This document shows positions 19,044 through 31,737 of a stretch of 42,582 nucleotides of DNA, in pieces. This DNA is from an uncultured Bacteroidales bacterium. Lineage in GTDB: Bacteria; Bacteroidota; Bacteroidia; Bacteroidales; UBA932. The notes under the pieces were generated by a model, which saw nothing but the letters and a program-made list of their open reading frames with translations, did not search any database and was not told the DNA's origin. Where the stretch lies: the NCBI GenBank assembly GCA_949297365.1, contig CASFSL010000006.1, forward strand, positions 1 through 42,582, given 5' to 3'. Each line of letters starts with the position of its first letter. Within the stretch, counting starts at the first letter, position 1. Both the position numbers and the translations under genes were made by a program.

Positions 19044-19937
19044 TTAAAAATAGAAGTTGAATGAAAGGTTTGCACCTATATTCTTGGTCCCGAAGTCAAA
19101 TCCGCTGGAAGTCGGGGTCAGCAATTCAGTCCATTCCTCAACTTCTCCGGACAGGGTATTGAAACCTTCAGCTGTATAGTATGTTCCTTTGGTCCAGTTG
19201 AATGCAGCTGTGAGATTAACCTCGGCTCCGATTGAAATCTTCGGTGCGAAGAACCATTCTATTCCGACATATCCCATCAGTCCGAAATAATGTGTGGGAG
19301 CTGTGTTGAATGTGCTGAGATAGCGCTGGTAACTGAAACCGGGAACAGCGGGGGCCGTTGAGTTATTGATACCCGTGCTTGGCTGCTGATTGATGTCGGT
19401 GATGGCATTGCCGTAAGAATATTTGGATTTATATCTGTTGAATGCATACAGAAGACCGCCTCCGAATACTCCCTGAACTCTGCCTTCTCCAACTCTGTAT
19501 TCTGCACCGATCATAAAACTGCCGCCGCCAGTGTTCTGAATGTGCGAGTCAATGACATCTGCATTGGACAGAGGGTCTGCGGCGCGTGCGGCATCGTCAG
19601 GAGCATAGAAGTTGTTCTTGTCATGGCTGTACATCCAGCCGATATTCATCCTGAGAGCGAAATTGTCGGATATGAAATATCTTCCGGCGAAAGATACTGT
19701 GGGTTGCAGCGTATTCAGTCCGGGATTATAAGGCTCTCCTCCGATATCTCCGATATTGTTTGAGGCGGAGCCGTTGAACATGTTGCCGAGAAAGTTTACG
19801 AGAGGGTTCGCACTTACGGTTATGCCGAAATCTCCGGCTTCTGGAGTATACTGCTTTTGCTGCAGTCCGTCTTCTTGTGCTGTCGCTGTAAATGCGGCAA
19901 TCAGAAGCAATAGAATCGGTGTATATATTCGTTTCAT
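19044..19937 (-). CDS. Outer-membrane beta-barrel protein
   Basis: A 297-residue protein with a signal peptide (residues 1-20, cleavage after TATA). The mature part begins QEDGLQQKQYTPEAGDFGI. Amphipathic strands with terminal aromatics alternate with loops, and the last strand ends in NLSFNFYF, a typical C-terminal barrel signature ending in F. Strand-rich stretches are FAGRYFISDNFALRMNIGW, SFMIGAEYRVG and YFGLMGYVGIEWFFAPKISIG. No specific family was recognised; many Bacteroidota have such OmpW/OprF-like barrels. It lies 10 bp downstream of a lipoprotein, which suggests a co-expressed envelope pair. Confidence 0.7.
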   Translation of the reverse strand: MKRIYTPILLLLIAAFTATAQEDGLQQKQYTPEAGDFGITVSANPLVNFLGNMFNGSASNNIGDIGGEPYNPGLNTLQPTVSFAGRYFISDNFALRMNIGWMYSHDKNNFYAPDDAARAADPLSNADVIDSHIQNTGGGSFMIGAEYRVGEGRVQGVFGGGLLYAFNRYKSKYSYGNAITDINQQPSTGINNSTAPAVPGFSYQRYLSTFNTAPTHYFGLMGYVGIEWFFAPKISIGAEVNLTAAFNWTKGTYYTAEGFNTLSGEVEEWTELLTPTSSGFDFGTKNIGANLSFNFYF

Positions 19938-19947
19938 GGCTTACTGT

Positions 19948-20481
19948 TTAAAAATTGTTGGAAGGTTCTGTTGTACTGGTAGCTTGAAGATTGGCCTGGT
20001 AGATGTAGTGGTTGGCCAGAGTGAGGTGAACCGTATTGCTGTTATACAAGGCATTGGGCACGGCTATGAGTTCGCCGTTGACATTCACGGTCTTGCTGGC
20101 TATGAATGACGGAGCACTGACTGTCGCGCTTATAGTGGTGTATCCGACAGGAACTGTGATGCTGAAATTGCCGTCCTGATCGGTTGTTCCGGAGAATGTC
20201 TGATAACCGGAGGCGCCACTCTGTCCTGAGATATATTCAGAATTCTGGACAGTTACAAAGACCTGCTGATTTGCGGCAGGAACGAAATGAGAGTCGATAA
20301 TGACTTCCGTGCCGTCAGATCCTGCAGAGCGGGTGGCTCCTGCGTCATATGTAAATGTTCCGGTTACGGTCGCAGAGCCGTCAATCTTGTCAAGTGTAAG
20401 TGTTGAATGTTCTTTTGTACAGGAAGTCAGAAATGCGGCTGATGTCAGTGCCGCAGCAATAAGAATGATGTAGTTTTTCAT
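19948..20481 (-). CDS. Predicted lipoprotein with Ig-like beta domain
   Basis: A 177-residue lipoprotein with lipobox FLTSC (C21). The mature part is mostly beta, with a linker rich in Thr, Ser and Gly, and a repeat-like GTFTYDAG ... GTTDQDGNFSITVPVG pattern typical of Ig-like or carboxypeptidase-regulatory-like sandwiches. No catalytic motif is visible. It resembles short lipoproteins paired with barrels in Bacteroidales, but I do not assign a name. It is the first gene of the minus-strand unit that continues with the outer-membrane barrel. Confidence 0.65.
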   Translation of the reverse strand: MKNYIILIAAALTSAAFLTSCTKEHSTLTLDKIDGSATVTGTFTYDAGATRSAGSDGTEVIIDSHFVPAANQQVFVTVQNSEYISGQSGASGYQTFSGTTDQDGNFSITVPVGYTTISATVSAPSFIASKTVNVNGELIAVPNALYNSNTVHLTLANHYIYQANLQATSTTEPSNNF

Positions 20482-20485
20482 AACG

Positions 20486-20517
20486 CAAATATTAAAAAGT
20501 TAAAATAAGTGTGTCAA
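20486..20517 (-). promoter_or_regulatory. Candidate promoter of the lipoprotein/barrel unit
   Basis: On the minus strand TTGACA (20512-20517), a 17-bp spacer and TAATATTTG (20486-20494). This is one base longer than TAnnTTTG but also has an E. coli-like -35. The ATG follows 4 nt later, so the transcript would be nearly leaderless. Confidence 0.45.
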
Positions 20518-20589
20518 TTCTGGATTTGTGACAGTTATATTGCAAAATTAGACAGAATAACTCAAAAAGAAGAAAAATTTGTACTTTTG

Positions 20590-20755
20590 CGCAGGGGAAA
20601 AAAGTGTTTTCATCAAGCGCGGCCGTGCCGGATGGAAAGACTCCGCACTTATTCTATTTTTATCGACTAAACCCTAAAATTCGAGCCTTGCAGTGCGTTC
20701 TATGCGGGGTGAGGGATACGAAAAAAGGACAACCCTGATGAGTTGTCCCTTTTAG
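20590..20755 (+). ncRNA. Candidate structured RNA, unidentified
   Basis: No gene covers this stretch. A TACTTTTG -7-like box (20582-20589) points into it. Hairpin 1 pairs AAGTG with CACTT and TTTTCATC with GATGGAAA around an inner CGGC-CGT-GCCG. Hairpin 2 pairs CCCT with AGGG and CCTTGCA with TGCGGGG. A bidirectional terminator closes the unit. No -33 element is obvious and I do not recognise the RNA; it could instead be untranscribed spacer. Confidence 0.35.
20721..20749. terminator. Bidirectional intrinsic terminator
   Basis: GGACAAC (20727-20733) and GTTGTCC (20742-20748) form a 7-bp stem. On the minus strand TTTTTT follows directly (downstream of the tRNA). On the plus strand CTTTT follows. 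Confidence 0.85.
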
Positions 20756-20828
<73 letters not shown>

Positions 20829-20838
20829 ATGTAGACTA

Positions 20839-20871
20839 CAAAGATAAATATCTTTTTTTAAAATTGCCAAA
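20839..20871 (-). promoter_or_regulatory. Promoter of the initiator tRNA
   Basis: Minus strand TTTG (20868-20871), a 21-bp spacer and TATCTTTG (20839-20846), ending 10 bp before the tRNA. It overlaps the last bases before the hisS stop region. Confidence 0.75.
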
Positions 20872-20878
20872 AATAAGT

Positions 20879-22237
20879 TTAAAAAAGTTCGAAAATTTTG
20901 ACTTTTTTCTGTTCTCCTGAAATTATGTCCTTGATGGACAATTCGTTATTGCTTATCTCGTCATCACCTGCAAGTATAACATATTTTATTCCTTTCTTGT
21001 CAGCGTACTCGAACTGCTTGCGGAGTTTCGCACTGTCGGGGTATATCTCCGCAGAGTGACCGGCCGCCCTGCATCTTGCCGCAGCTTTCAGTATATAAGG
21101 TAGGGTCTCCTTGCCCATATTGGCGAACAGATACTCGGTGCCCTGCACGGCTTCCTTGGGGAATTTGTCCAGCCCCAGCATGACATCGTAAATCCTGTCC
21201 GCTCCGAACGAGATGCCTACTCCCGAGGTGTCCGGCAGTCCGAAGATGCCGGTGAGGTTGTCGTAGCGTCCTCCTCCACAGATGCTTCCTATGGTGAAGT
21301 CAAGGGCCTTTACCTCGAAAATAGCTCCTGTATAGTAATTCAGTCCTCTTGCCAATGACAAGTCGAACTCCACTTCCGAGGATATCTCAGCAGAGGCGAT
21401 GAGGCCGAACAGTTCTTCCAGCTCCTGCAGTCCGCGGAGTCCTGTCTCCGAGCCGGAAAGCAGCTCTCTCATGCGGCTGATCTTCTCTTCGTTGCTGCCG
21501 GAAAGCGTGAGCACCGGCTCTATCCTGGATATACTCTCGGCAGTGAGCCCCCTTTCAGTCAGTTCCTCCTTCACGGCACCGAGGCCTATCTTGTCAATCT
21601 TGTCGATGGCTACTGTGATGTCCGTGAGTTTGTCCGGCTGTCCGGTGATCTCAGCCAGGCCGGCGAGGACCTTGCGGTTGTTGATCTTGATCCTTACGCG
21701 GATGTCGAGAGACTTGAACACTTCATCGGCTATCTGCACGAGTTCCAGCTCGTTGAGCAGGGATTCGGTGCCGATGACATCCACATCGCACTGGTAGAAC
21801 TCGCGGTAGCGGCCTTTCTGAGGCCTGTCCGCCCTCCAAACCGGCTGTATCTGATATCTCTTGAACGGGAAAGTAATCTCGTTGCGGTGCTGGACCACAT
21901 ATCTGGCGAACGGGACCGTCAGGTCATAGCGCAGACCCTTTTCGCTGACTTTCAGGGCCAGGGCATTGCTGCCCGTCTCGTGAAGCTCGTCTGTCGGCAT
22001 TTCCCTTATTTCCTTGAACGCGTCTCCTGAGTTGAGAATCTTGAACAGGAGCTTGTCTCCCTCCTCGCCGTATTTGCCCAGCAGGGTGGAGAGGTTCTCC
22101 ATCGCCGGGGTCTCGATGGGCGAGTATCCGTATTTCCTGAATATGGCCTTTATGGTGTCGAAGATGTAGTTTCTGCCGGCCATCTCTGCCGGAGAGAAAT
22201 CGCGGGTGCCTTTGGGTATGGACGGTTTCTGTGTCAT
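20879..22237 (-). CDS. hisS: Histidyl-tRNA synthetase
   Basis: A 452-residue class II synthetase that charges tRNA-His. It starts with [16 protein letters not shown]. Motif 1 lies near [13 protein letters not shown]. Motif 2 includes [22 protein letters not shown] (about 153-174) and the histidine-binding stretches [12 protein letters not shown] and [16 protein letters not shown]. The C-terminal anticodon-binding domain covers about 360-452. Length is normal. It is 17 bp downstream of rfbD in the same direction, and its stop is 50 bp before the initiator tRNA, which has its own promoter. Confidence 0.97.
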   Translation of the reverse strand: MTQKPSIPKGTRDFSPAEMAGRNYIFDTIKAIFRKYGYSPIETPAMENLSTLLGKYGEEGDKLLFKILNSGDAFKEIREMPTDELHETGSNALALKVSEKGLRYDLTVPFARYVVQHRNEITFPFKRYQIQPVWRADRPQKGRYREFYQCDVDVIGTESLLNELELVQIADEVFKSLDIRVRIKINNRKVLAGLAEITGQPDKLTDITVAIDKIDKIGLGAVKEELTERGLTAESISRIEPVLTLSGSNEEKISRMRELLSGSETGLRGLQELEELFGLIASAEISSEVEFDLSLARGLNYYTGAIFEVKALDFTIGSICGGGRYDNLTGIFGLPDTSGVGISFGADRIYDVMLGLDKFPKEAVQGTEYLFANMGKETLPYILKAAARCRAAGHSAEIYPDSAKLRKQFEYADKKGIKYVILAGDDEISNNELSIKDIISGEQKKVKIFELF

Positions 22238-22254
22238 ATGCCGTTGTGTTGAGG

Positions 22255-23118
22255 TTAAAACAATCTGATTGCCTTGGACAGGCTCCTTTCCCAGAGCGGG
22301 ACTTTGACCCCGAAGGCAGTCTTTATAAGGGATTTGTCCAGCACGGAGTATTCGGGCCTCCGGGCGGCGGTGGGATATACGGAAGAGTCAACGGGGCTGA
22401 TGGTGCAGTCCAGCCTCTTTAGTTTCATGATCTTGTCCGCAAATTCGGCTCTGGAGCAGCTGCCCTCGTCCGAGTAGTGGAAGACTTCTCCGTATCTCGG
22501 AACAGTATCCAGCTGGGGCAGGATATGCAGGATGGCTTCGGCCAGGTCACGGGCGTACGTAGGCGTGCCGACCTGGTCGAAGACCACATTGAGCTCGTAT
22601 TCATCCAGACCCTTCTCTATCATGGTCCTGACGAAGTTCTTCTTGCCGTACGGCGAGTACAGCCATGCCGTGCGGATGATGATGGACAGGCATCCGGACC
22701 TCTTGACGGCCAGCTCTCCGGCCAGCTTTGTCCTGCCGTATTCGGACAGGGGAGACGGTCTGTCGCTCTCGTGGTACGGAGTACGCTTCTTGCCGTCAAA
22801 GACAAAGTCGGTGGATATGTGTATCAGGTAGATACCGTGACGGGCAGCGGCCGTGGCAAGGCACATGGGGCCGGTGACATTGATTCTGATAGCAGAACCG
22901 GCATCTGTCTCGGCTCCGTCTACGTTGTTGTATGCCGCACAGTTTATGATTCTGGTGATGGAATTCTCCGTGATGAATCTGTCCACCGCATCCTGGTCGG
23001 TGATGTCCAGCTGCGGGACATCCGTATAAAAGCATTGGTAATCCTTGTTTCCATCAAGCAGGGAGCGGAGCTCGCTGCCAAGTTGCCCGTCTGCGCCGGT
23101 AATCAGAATGTTGTCCAT
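22255..23118 (-). CDS. rfbD: dTDP-4-dehydrorhamnose reductase
   Basis: A 287-residue short-chain extended dehydrogenase that makes dTDP-L-rhamnose from the 4-keto sugar. It has the NAD(P)-binding motif GADGQLG (8-14), [12 protein letters not shown] (59-70) and the catalytic set T103, Y127 and K131 (STDFVFDG and YGRTKLAGE). ATG 23118 starts the Rossmann strand; the longer frame to 23208 would overlap the divergent gene. No other rhamnose genes are nearby, so rmlA, B and C must lie elsewhere. A TATCTTTG -7 element lies 20 bp upstream. Confidence 0.9.
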   Translation of the reverse strand: MDNILITGADGQLGSELRSLLDGNKDYQCFYTDVPQLDITDQDAVDRFITENSITRIINCAAYNNVDGAETDAGSAIRINVTGPMCLATAAARHGIYLIHISTDFVFDGKKRTPYHESDRPSPLSEYGRTKLAGELAVKRSGCLSIIIRTAWLYSPYGKKNFVRTMIEKGLDEYELNVVFDQVGTPTYARDLAEAILHILPQLDTVPRYGEVFHYSDEGSCSRAEFADKIMKLKRLDCTISPVDSSVYPTAARRPEYSVLDKSLIKTAFGVKVPLWERSLSKAIRLF

Positions 23119-23137
23119 ATTTATAATAATTGTGCGA

Positions 23138-23145
23138 CAAAGATA
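23138..23145 (-). promoter_or_regulatory. -7 element of the rfbD-hisS unit
   Basis: TATCTTTG on the minus strand matches TAnnTTTG. A -33 TTG at the expected distance is not clear. Confidence 0.5.
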
Positions 23146-23168
23146 CTCAATTCGTAATCTAAAAAAAC

Positions 23169-23176
23169 TATCTTTG
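23169..23176 (+). promoter_or_regulatory. -7 element of the DUF4290-ftsK unit
   Basis: TATCTTTG on the plus strand, 16 bp before the DUF4290 ATG. It faces away from the identical minus-strand octamer at 23138-23145, giving a small symmetric divergent promoter region. Confidence 0.55.
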
Positions 23177-23192
23177 TGGAAATTTTTGCACG

Positions 23193-23830
23193 ATGGACTA
23201 CAATACAAATAGAGAAAAACTGATATTGCCGGAATATGGAAGGCACGTACAGAAAATGATTGAGCAGGTAAAGCAGATACCGGACAGGGAGAAACGCAAT
23301 GAGCAGATCAGGGCGGTGGTCTCTGTCATGGCCATACTCAATCCCCAGGTCATGGAGCAGCCGGACTATATGCACAAGCTGTGGGATCATGTGCAGATCA
23401 TTGCCGGTTTTGACCTTGATGTGGACTCGCCCTTTCCTATGCCGACCAAGGAGGAGCTGACGGCACCCCCTGAGATAGTGCCGATGCCGAAGGAACCTCT
23501 TGCGGCGGCGCATTATGGCCGGAATATCCAGAATATGGTGAAGGTGATAGCCGCCATGCCCGAAGACGAGACCCGCGACAGGATGATAAAGTCCATGGCG
23601 GTATATATGAGGCAGCAGTACCTTATATGGAACAAGGACAGTGTATCTGATGAGACTATCTTCAAGGATATAGAAAAACTCTCGGACGGTAAGCTGACAG
23701 TGCCGTCTCATATTCATCTTGACAGTATCTCCGAGAAGGAAAAATTCACCCGTCCGGGTCTGATGCTTCCCAACGCCCAGAACCGCAATCAGTTCAGGAA
23801 GCAGGGCCGGAATAAGAACAACAGAGGCAA

Positions 23831-23849
<19 letters not shown>
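23193..23849 (+). CDS. DUF4290 domain protein
   Basis: A 218-residue cytoplasmic protein of the Bacteroidota-specific DUF4290 family, function unknown. It begins MDYNTNREKLILPEYGRHVQKM, followed by the repeated half-domain pattern YGRNIQNMVKVIAAMPEDETRDRMIKSMA (from about 108), suggesting two copies of one helical unit (compare YGRHVQKMIEQVKQIPDREKR). The C-terminus is basic (QGRNKNNRGKWKKQQ), perhaps nucleic-acid binding. It overlaps ftsK by 19 bp, so translation is coupled; a role beside chromosome segregation is only positional inference. Confidence 0.88.
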
Positions 23850-26320
<2,471 letters not shown>

Positions 26321-26330
26321 TTTTAAATTT

Positions 26331-27011
26331 ATGAGAATTTTTATAAAAAATATTTTTTTCATCCTGGCAGTATTGTCAGCCCTGCCTTATACCCTTACAG
26401 CGCAGGGCAGGATTCCTCAGCCTAAGGAAGTGCTGGCCTCCATGCAAGAGGCATTGAAGGGACTCGGAACGGCTGATTTCGCGTTCTCGTTTCAGGCTTT
26501 CGGCCAGGACGGGGCCCTGCTGGGAGATGAAAGCGGTCATTTTGTGGCTCAGGGAGAGGCTTTCAGGCTCAGCACGGATGTGATGACGGTCTTCTGTGAC
26601 GGGCAGACCAAGTGGATCTATGATACGGTGAATGAGGAAGTGACGATATTTCCGCACGATGTGGCCTCGGTGGATCCTGCAGAGAATCCGTTTGCAGTGC
26701 TGAGCAAGGCGGACGCTTCCATGTACAGTTTCAAAGGAGGAACTGATACAGACAAGGCCGGGGACGGTTCCGTACAGTATGTCATCAATATGGTGCCGAA
26801 GGACAAAGGACTGTCATTCACGTCTCTTCGGATAACAGTGACCGCAGATACATTCCTGCCCTGTGCCGTGACATATGCGAGCCGCACAGGGGACAGGTAT
26901 GAACTTCAGATAGTCTCCGTCGGCTCTGTGGAGGCAAGACCGTCGGAATACTTCGTTCCGTCAAAGGAGCTGATGGACGATCCGGATATATATATTACTG
27001 ATATGCGCTAG
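26331..27011 (+). CDS. LolA-like outer-membrane lipoprotein carrier
   Basis: A 226-residue exported protein with a signal peptide (1-23, cleavage near LTAQG). The mature part fits the LolA/LppX open-barrel pattern: a helix (VLASMQEALKGLGTADFAFSFQ), strands with GHFVAQGEAFRLSTDVMTVFCDGQTKWIYD (about 68-97) and NEEVTIFPHD. LolA carries lipoproteins across the periplasm. The true start is ATG 26331, 10 bp after the ftsK stop; the longer frame from 26196 lies inside ftsK. Its stop is only 3 bp from the convergent NUDIX gene's stop. Confidence 0.78.
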   Translation: MRIFIKNIFFILAVLSALPYTLTAQGRIPQPKEVLASMQEALKGLGTADFAFSFQAFGQDGALLGDESGHFVAQGEAFRLSTDVMTVFCDGQTKWIYDTVNEEVTIFPHDVASVDPAENPFAVLSKADASMYSFKGGTDTDKAGDGSVQYVINMVPKDKGLSFTSLRITVTADTFLPCAVTYASRTGDRYELQIVSVGSVEARPSEYFVPSKELMDDPDIYITDMR

Positions 27012-27014
27012 CGG

Positions 27015-27632
27015 CTACAGCAGCCCGGCCTTCTCAAAGACTTCATTTATGGACGGATAGGTCTGTCCGGCGTATTGTCTGATATCCCCGGCCGGCACCC
27101 ATGCGGTCTGCGTGATGCCTTCTTCGGTCTGAGGCTTGGTGACTACGTCGCTACGGACGCTCATTGAGTACCAGTAGGTGTGCTTGAGTACGAACTGTCC
27201 GTCCCGGTGATATGTGTGGTCTGTAATGCATATCAGTTCTCCCAGTTCCGGGGCAGGGATTCCGCATTCCTCCATGACCTCTCTGACAGCATTCTCGGCT
27301 GTGCTCTCGCCTTTCTCCCGTTTTCCTTTGGGCAAGTCCCACAGACCGTTTCGGAATATCAGCAGATACTGCCCTCTGTCATTGCCGACAAGTCCTCCGG
27401 CCGCATCCACTTCCGTAAAGAGCTTCCTGAGCCTGTCGTATGTGGACTCGGGGTTGTCGCAAAGGATATAGAGTCTGGAGATTCCGGAGCCGGAGTCCAT
27501 GGTGCTGACCGCATCCTCAAGGACGGTGTCGCAGCCGTGGTCAATGACGATGACTGCCTCGGGGTCTTTTTCCGCCTGCTCTCCTTCCCGGCAGAGAATC
27601 AGGGCGCGCTGGTTGAAGAAAATGATTTTCAT
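27015..27632 (-). CDS. NUDIX hydrolase
   Basis: A 205-residue protein. The full Nudix box G-x5-E-x7-REUxEExGU is present as GKREKGESTAENAVREVMEECGI (in the middle, about residues 102-124), so it probably hydrolyses a nucleoside-diphosphate-linked substrate. The N-terminal 75 residues form a separate small domain (IIFFNQRALILCREGEQ) seen in some Bacteroidota NUDIX proteins. The exact substrate cannot be told. It is convergent with the LolA-like gene and divergent from rubredoxin. Confidence 0.9.
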   Translation of the reverse strand: MKIIFFNQRALILCREGEQAEKDPEAVIVIDHGCDTVLEDAVSTMDSGSGISRLYILCDNPESTYDRLRKLFTEVDAAGGLVGNDRGQYLLIFRNGLWDLPKGKREKGESTAENAVREVMEECGIPAPELGELICITDHTYHRDGQFVLKHTYWYSMSVRSDVVTKPQTEEGITQTAWVPAGDIRQYAGQTYPSINEVFEKAGLL

Positions 27633-27636
27633 ACCG

Positions 27637-27644
27637 CAAAATTA
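27637..27644 (-). promoter_or_regulatory. -7 element of the NUDIX gene (leaderless)
   Basis: TAATTTTG on the minus strand ends 4 bp before the ATG, so the predicted transcript starts at or next to the start codon. Confidence 0.55.
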
Positions 27645-27688
27645 AGAATAAATGCCTATATTAGTTCCGTGTAATAAATATCAGTGTT

Positions 27689-27850
27689 ATGAAAAAGTAC
27701 AGATGCACGGTATGCGGGTGGGTTTATGATCCCGCAGCGGGAGACCCGGATAACGGGATAACCCCTGGAACGGCTTTCGAGGACCTTCCGGCAGACTGGA
27801 CCTGTCCTCTCTGCGGAGTGGGCAAGGAAGACTTCGAGCTTGTAGATTAA
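27689..27850 (+). CDS. Rubredoxin
   Basis: A 53-residue protein too short for many gene callers. It has the two iron-binding knuckles C6-x2-C9-G and C39-x2-C42-G, with the conserved [22 protein letters not shown] core. Length and motifs match rubredoxin, a one-iron electron carrier of anaerobes used in oxygen or peroxide detoxification with rubrerythrin or flavodiiron proteins. No partner is adjacent; the nearest genes are NUDIX (divergent) and enolase (downstream, with its own promoter). No consensus promoter is clear. Confidence 0.95.
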   Translation: MKKYRCTVCGWVYDPAAGDPDNGITPGTAFEDLPADWTCPLCGVGKEDFELVD

Positions 27851-29212
<1,362 letters not shown>

Positions 29213-29233
29213 TACGGTGCTGTTTATAAGCAT

Positions 29234-29266
29234 AGAAGCCGGCTCTGAATTGGAGTCGGCTTCTTT
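29234..29266 (+). terminator. Enolase terminator
   Basis: Arms at 29234-29245 (AGAAGCCGGCTC) and 29253-29264 (GAGTCGGCTTCT) form a 12-bp stem with one G-U pair and loop TGAATTG, running into TTT. It also lies downstream of the convergent TonB receptor gene. Confidence 0.8.
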
Positions 29267-29290
29267 CGTATGTGTCGTTGTAACGGGCTG

Positions 29291-31606
29291 TCAGTAGGAG
29301 AGTTTGATGCCGGCGAAGTAGGTGCGGGGCATACCGGGGCCGTAGATGTAGCCGGAGTCCCGGTCGGGGCCCTGGTCGAAGTCTCTCTGGTAGGAGTTGA
29401 GGATGTTGCCGACTCCGGCATTGATCTGAAGGGTTATCGAGTTGTAGATCCTGAAGTCGTATGTGACCTTGAAGTTAAGCTCGAAGAACCTGGGGGTGAG
29501 CTCGGTCCTGTTCTCGGCGATGTATCCCTGATGGTGCTCCACCAGCATACGGCCGGTGTATGTTCCGCTCAGGATCAGTGCCAGGTCGGTGACGGGATTG
29601 ACGGAGGTCGTGAAGTACCCGTATGCCTCGGGTGTCCTGAACATACGCTTTTCCGGCCGCACGTCTCCCTCCTCGCTCCATACCCTGGCTTCCTTGTACT
29701 CGGCCCGCTGCAGGGTGAAGCCGGCCTGGATCTGCCAGATATTTTTCCATGCCAGTTTGCCTTCTATGGTACCTCCGTATACCCTGGCGCCTGATTCATT
29801 GTACCTCTCCTTTATAAGGATGCCGTCCTCAAAGCCTATGTCCCTGAGCGCAAATACATTGTTGAGAGAAGTGAAGAATCCTTCCACCAGCAGGTTGCCC
29901 TGCCAGTTGCCTTTCCGCATGTACATGTCGGCCGAGACGCTGACGCTGTGCGATTTCTCCACTTTCAGGCCGTCGGCCAGGCGTATCATGGATACGGTGC
30001 CGCCCACATTGTCGATATGCAGGTCCTCGTCAAATGCCTGAGGAGCCCTGAATCCCGAGGAATAGCTTGCGCGGAGGTTGATGTTGCCGGTGGGGTTGTA
30101 GCGCAGGGTGGCGCGGGGGCTGAACACCGGGGCATCGATGAGGTTGTGCTTGTCGAGTCTTCCTCCGATGAGGATGCCGAATTTGTCGTTCTTCCACTCA
30201 TTCTGTGCAAATACGCTGGCGGTCCAGGTGTCCTGACGCATGTCCCTGCCGTAGCCTGTCATCATGTCGTGGAGCAGGTCCTGGTTGAATTCTGCACCGA
30301 TGGTAAGATCTGCGGGCATGAAGATGCACTTGTTGAAGCTGTAGTCGTACTGAGCCCCGGCGACCCATGTGAGATCGGTGGTCTCTCCGTAGGCGTTGGG
30401 GTCCTTGCCGGCTCCGTAGTAACTTTCCCTGTTGATGTGCTGCGCGGAGGCGAAGGCGCTTACCTTGTGTCTTCCGTCAGGGGAGAAATAGTCGAACTTG
30501 AGTCCTCCGGTGTTGATGCTGTGCTGTACCTGCTCGGCTATGTCGGCCTCGTGCGGGGGCAGATCCAGGCTGTTGCCTCCGCGCCTTTTCTCGCTCAGGT
30601 GGTGGTATTCCGCCGTGAGCCTGGAATGAAGTCCGGTCTTGAGATACGAGCGGGTTCCCAAGGTCTGCGCGTTGATCATGGGCAGCTCCGTATATCCGTC
30701 ACCATCAGCGTCATAGGCATCTCTCTGGCGGTTCTGTCCGAATACAGCGATTCCGAGCTTGTAGTCGTCGGATACTAAGGAGGCGTTGAGGGAGGTGTTG
30801 TTCTCGCCTGCGGATGTGCCGCCGATGTTGGTGTAGGTGTGCGAGAGCTGGGCACTGTTGTACAGCGGCTCCTTGGTGATGATGTTGATGGTGCCGGCGA
30901 TGGCCGATGAGCCGAACAGGGCCGAGCCGCCTCCGCGCATGACTTCCACCCTGTCAACCATGCTCACGGGCAGCTGCTCGATGCCGTAGACGTTGGACAG
31001 GGCACTGAATACCGGCCTGGAGTCTATGAGTATCTGGGTGTACGGGCCGTCGAGTCCGTTGATGCGCACCTGCTGGAATCCGCAGTTCTGGCAGCTGTTC
31101 TCGACCCTTACGCCCGGCTGGAAAGCTATGACTGAAGATACCGTGGATGCGTTGAGGTTGTCAAACTGCAAGGGAGTCATGACGTTGACTATGGTGGGGG
31201 CCATCTGTCTGGTAGTAACGCTCCTGTTGGCCGATACGACGACTCCGTCCAGCATAGAGATGTCCTCCTCGATCTCGAAGTTGAGCTCAAGGGTCACGCC
31301 TTTTTTGAGACTGACTTCCCTGCTCTGGGACTTGTACCCCATGCATGTCACTTCGACAGTGAAGTCGCCTTCAGGGAGGTCTTTGAGAAAATAGTGTCCG
31401 GTGGCGTCGGTGGCCGTGTACAGCATGGTGCCTTTGATCGTGACGTTGATGTACGGCAGATGCTCTCCGGTGTTCTTGTCCGTGACATGACCTATGATGT
31501 TGGCGTCTGAGCGGTCCGGGTCATTGTCGGTGCTTGATGCTTTGACGGGGAATAGTGTCAGAAGTATGGTGATAAATAATGCGAGTGTTGTTATGTGCTT
31601 GTTCAT
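29291..31606 (-). CDS. TonB-dependent outer-membrane receptor
   Basis: A 771-residue receptor. Signal peptide residues 1-24; a CarboxypepD_reg-like domain (about 36-120: GHVTDKNTGEHLPYINVTIKG, DATGHYFLKDLPEGDF); a plug domain (about 135-235: VNVMTPLQFDNL, GVRVENSCQNC, RVEVMRGGGSALFGSSAIAGTINI); then the 22-strand barrel ending TYFAGIKLSY. Two plug cysteines in SCQNCGFQ are notable. Substrate is not predicted by sequence, but the histidine-rich exported protein upstream on the same strand suggests a metal or metal complex. ATG 31606 starts the signal peptide. No SusD-like partner is present, so polysaccharide uptake is less likely. Confidence 0.93.
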   Translation of the reverse strand: MNKHITTLALFITILLTLFPVKASSTDNDPDRSDANIIGHVTDKNTGEHLPYINVTIKGTMLYTATDATGHYFLKDLPEGDFTVEVTCMGYKSQSREVSLKKGVTLELNFEIEEDISMLDGVVVSANRSVTTRQMAPTIVNVMTPLQFDNLNASTVSSVIAFQPGVRVENSCQNCGFQQVRINGLDGPYTQILIDSRPVFSALSNVYGIEQLPVSMVDRVEVMRGGGSALFGSSAIAGTINIITKEPLYNSAQLSHTYTNIGGTSAGENNTSLNASLVSDDYKLGIAVFGQNRQRDAYDADGDGYTELPMINAQTLGTRSYLKTGLHSRLTAEYHHLSEKRRGGNSLDLPPHEADIAEQVQHSINTGGLKFDYFSPDGRHKVSAFASAQHINRESYYGAGKDPNAYGETTDLTWVAGAQYDYSFNKCIFMPADLTIGAEFNQDLLHDMMTGYGRDMRQDTWTASVFAQNEWKNDKFGILIGGRLDKHNLIDAPVFSPRATLRYNPTGNINLRASYSSGFRAPQAFDEDLHIDNVGGTVSMIRLADGLKVEKSHSVSVSADMYMRKGNWQGNLLVEGFFTSLNNVFALRDIGFEDGILIKERYNESGARVYGGTIEGKLAWKNIWQIQAGFTLQRAEYKEARVWSEEGDVRPEKRMFRTPEAYGYFTTSVNPVTDLALILSGTYTGRMLVEHHQGYIAENRTELTPRFFELNFKVTYDFRIYNSITLQINAGVGNILNSYQRDFDQGPDRDSGYIYGPGMPRTYFAGIKLSY

Positions 31607-31635
31607 ATGTGTGTTATTCAAACGTTTGTGTTGCG

Positions 31636-31672
31636 GGCAGCGGCCGGATACAGGTATGCGTATGCCGCTGCC
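31636..31672 (-). promoter_or_regulatory. GC-rich hairpin in the TonB receptor leader
   Basis: GGCAGCGGC (31636-31644) and GCCGCTGCC (31664-31672) form a perfect 9-bp stem in the 131-bp gap before the receptor start. There is no T-tract. It may slow or regulate transcription into the receptor, or stabilise its mRNA end. Confidence 0.5.
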
Positions 31673-31737
31673 ATGAACGCGGTGCCTTGCGGTGCGTCCG
31701 TGGTCTGTGCCGCAGCCGGTGGATGGCCGGGCAGATG

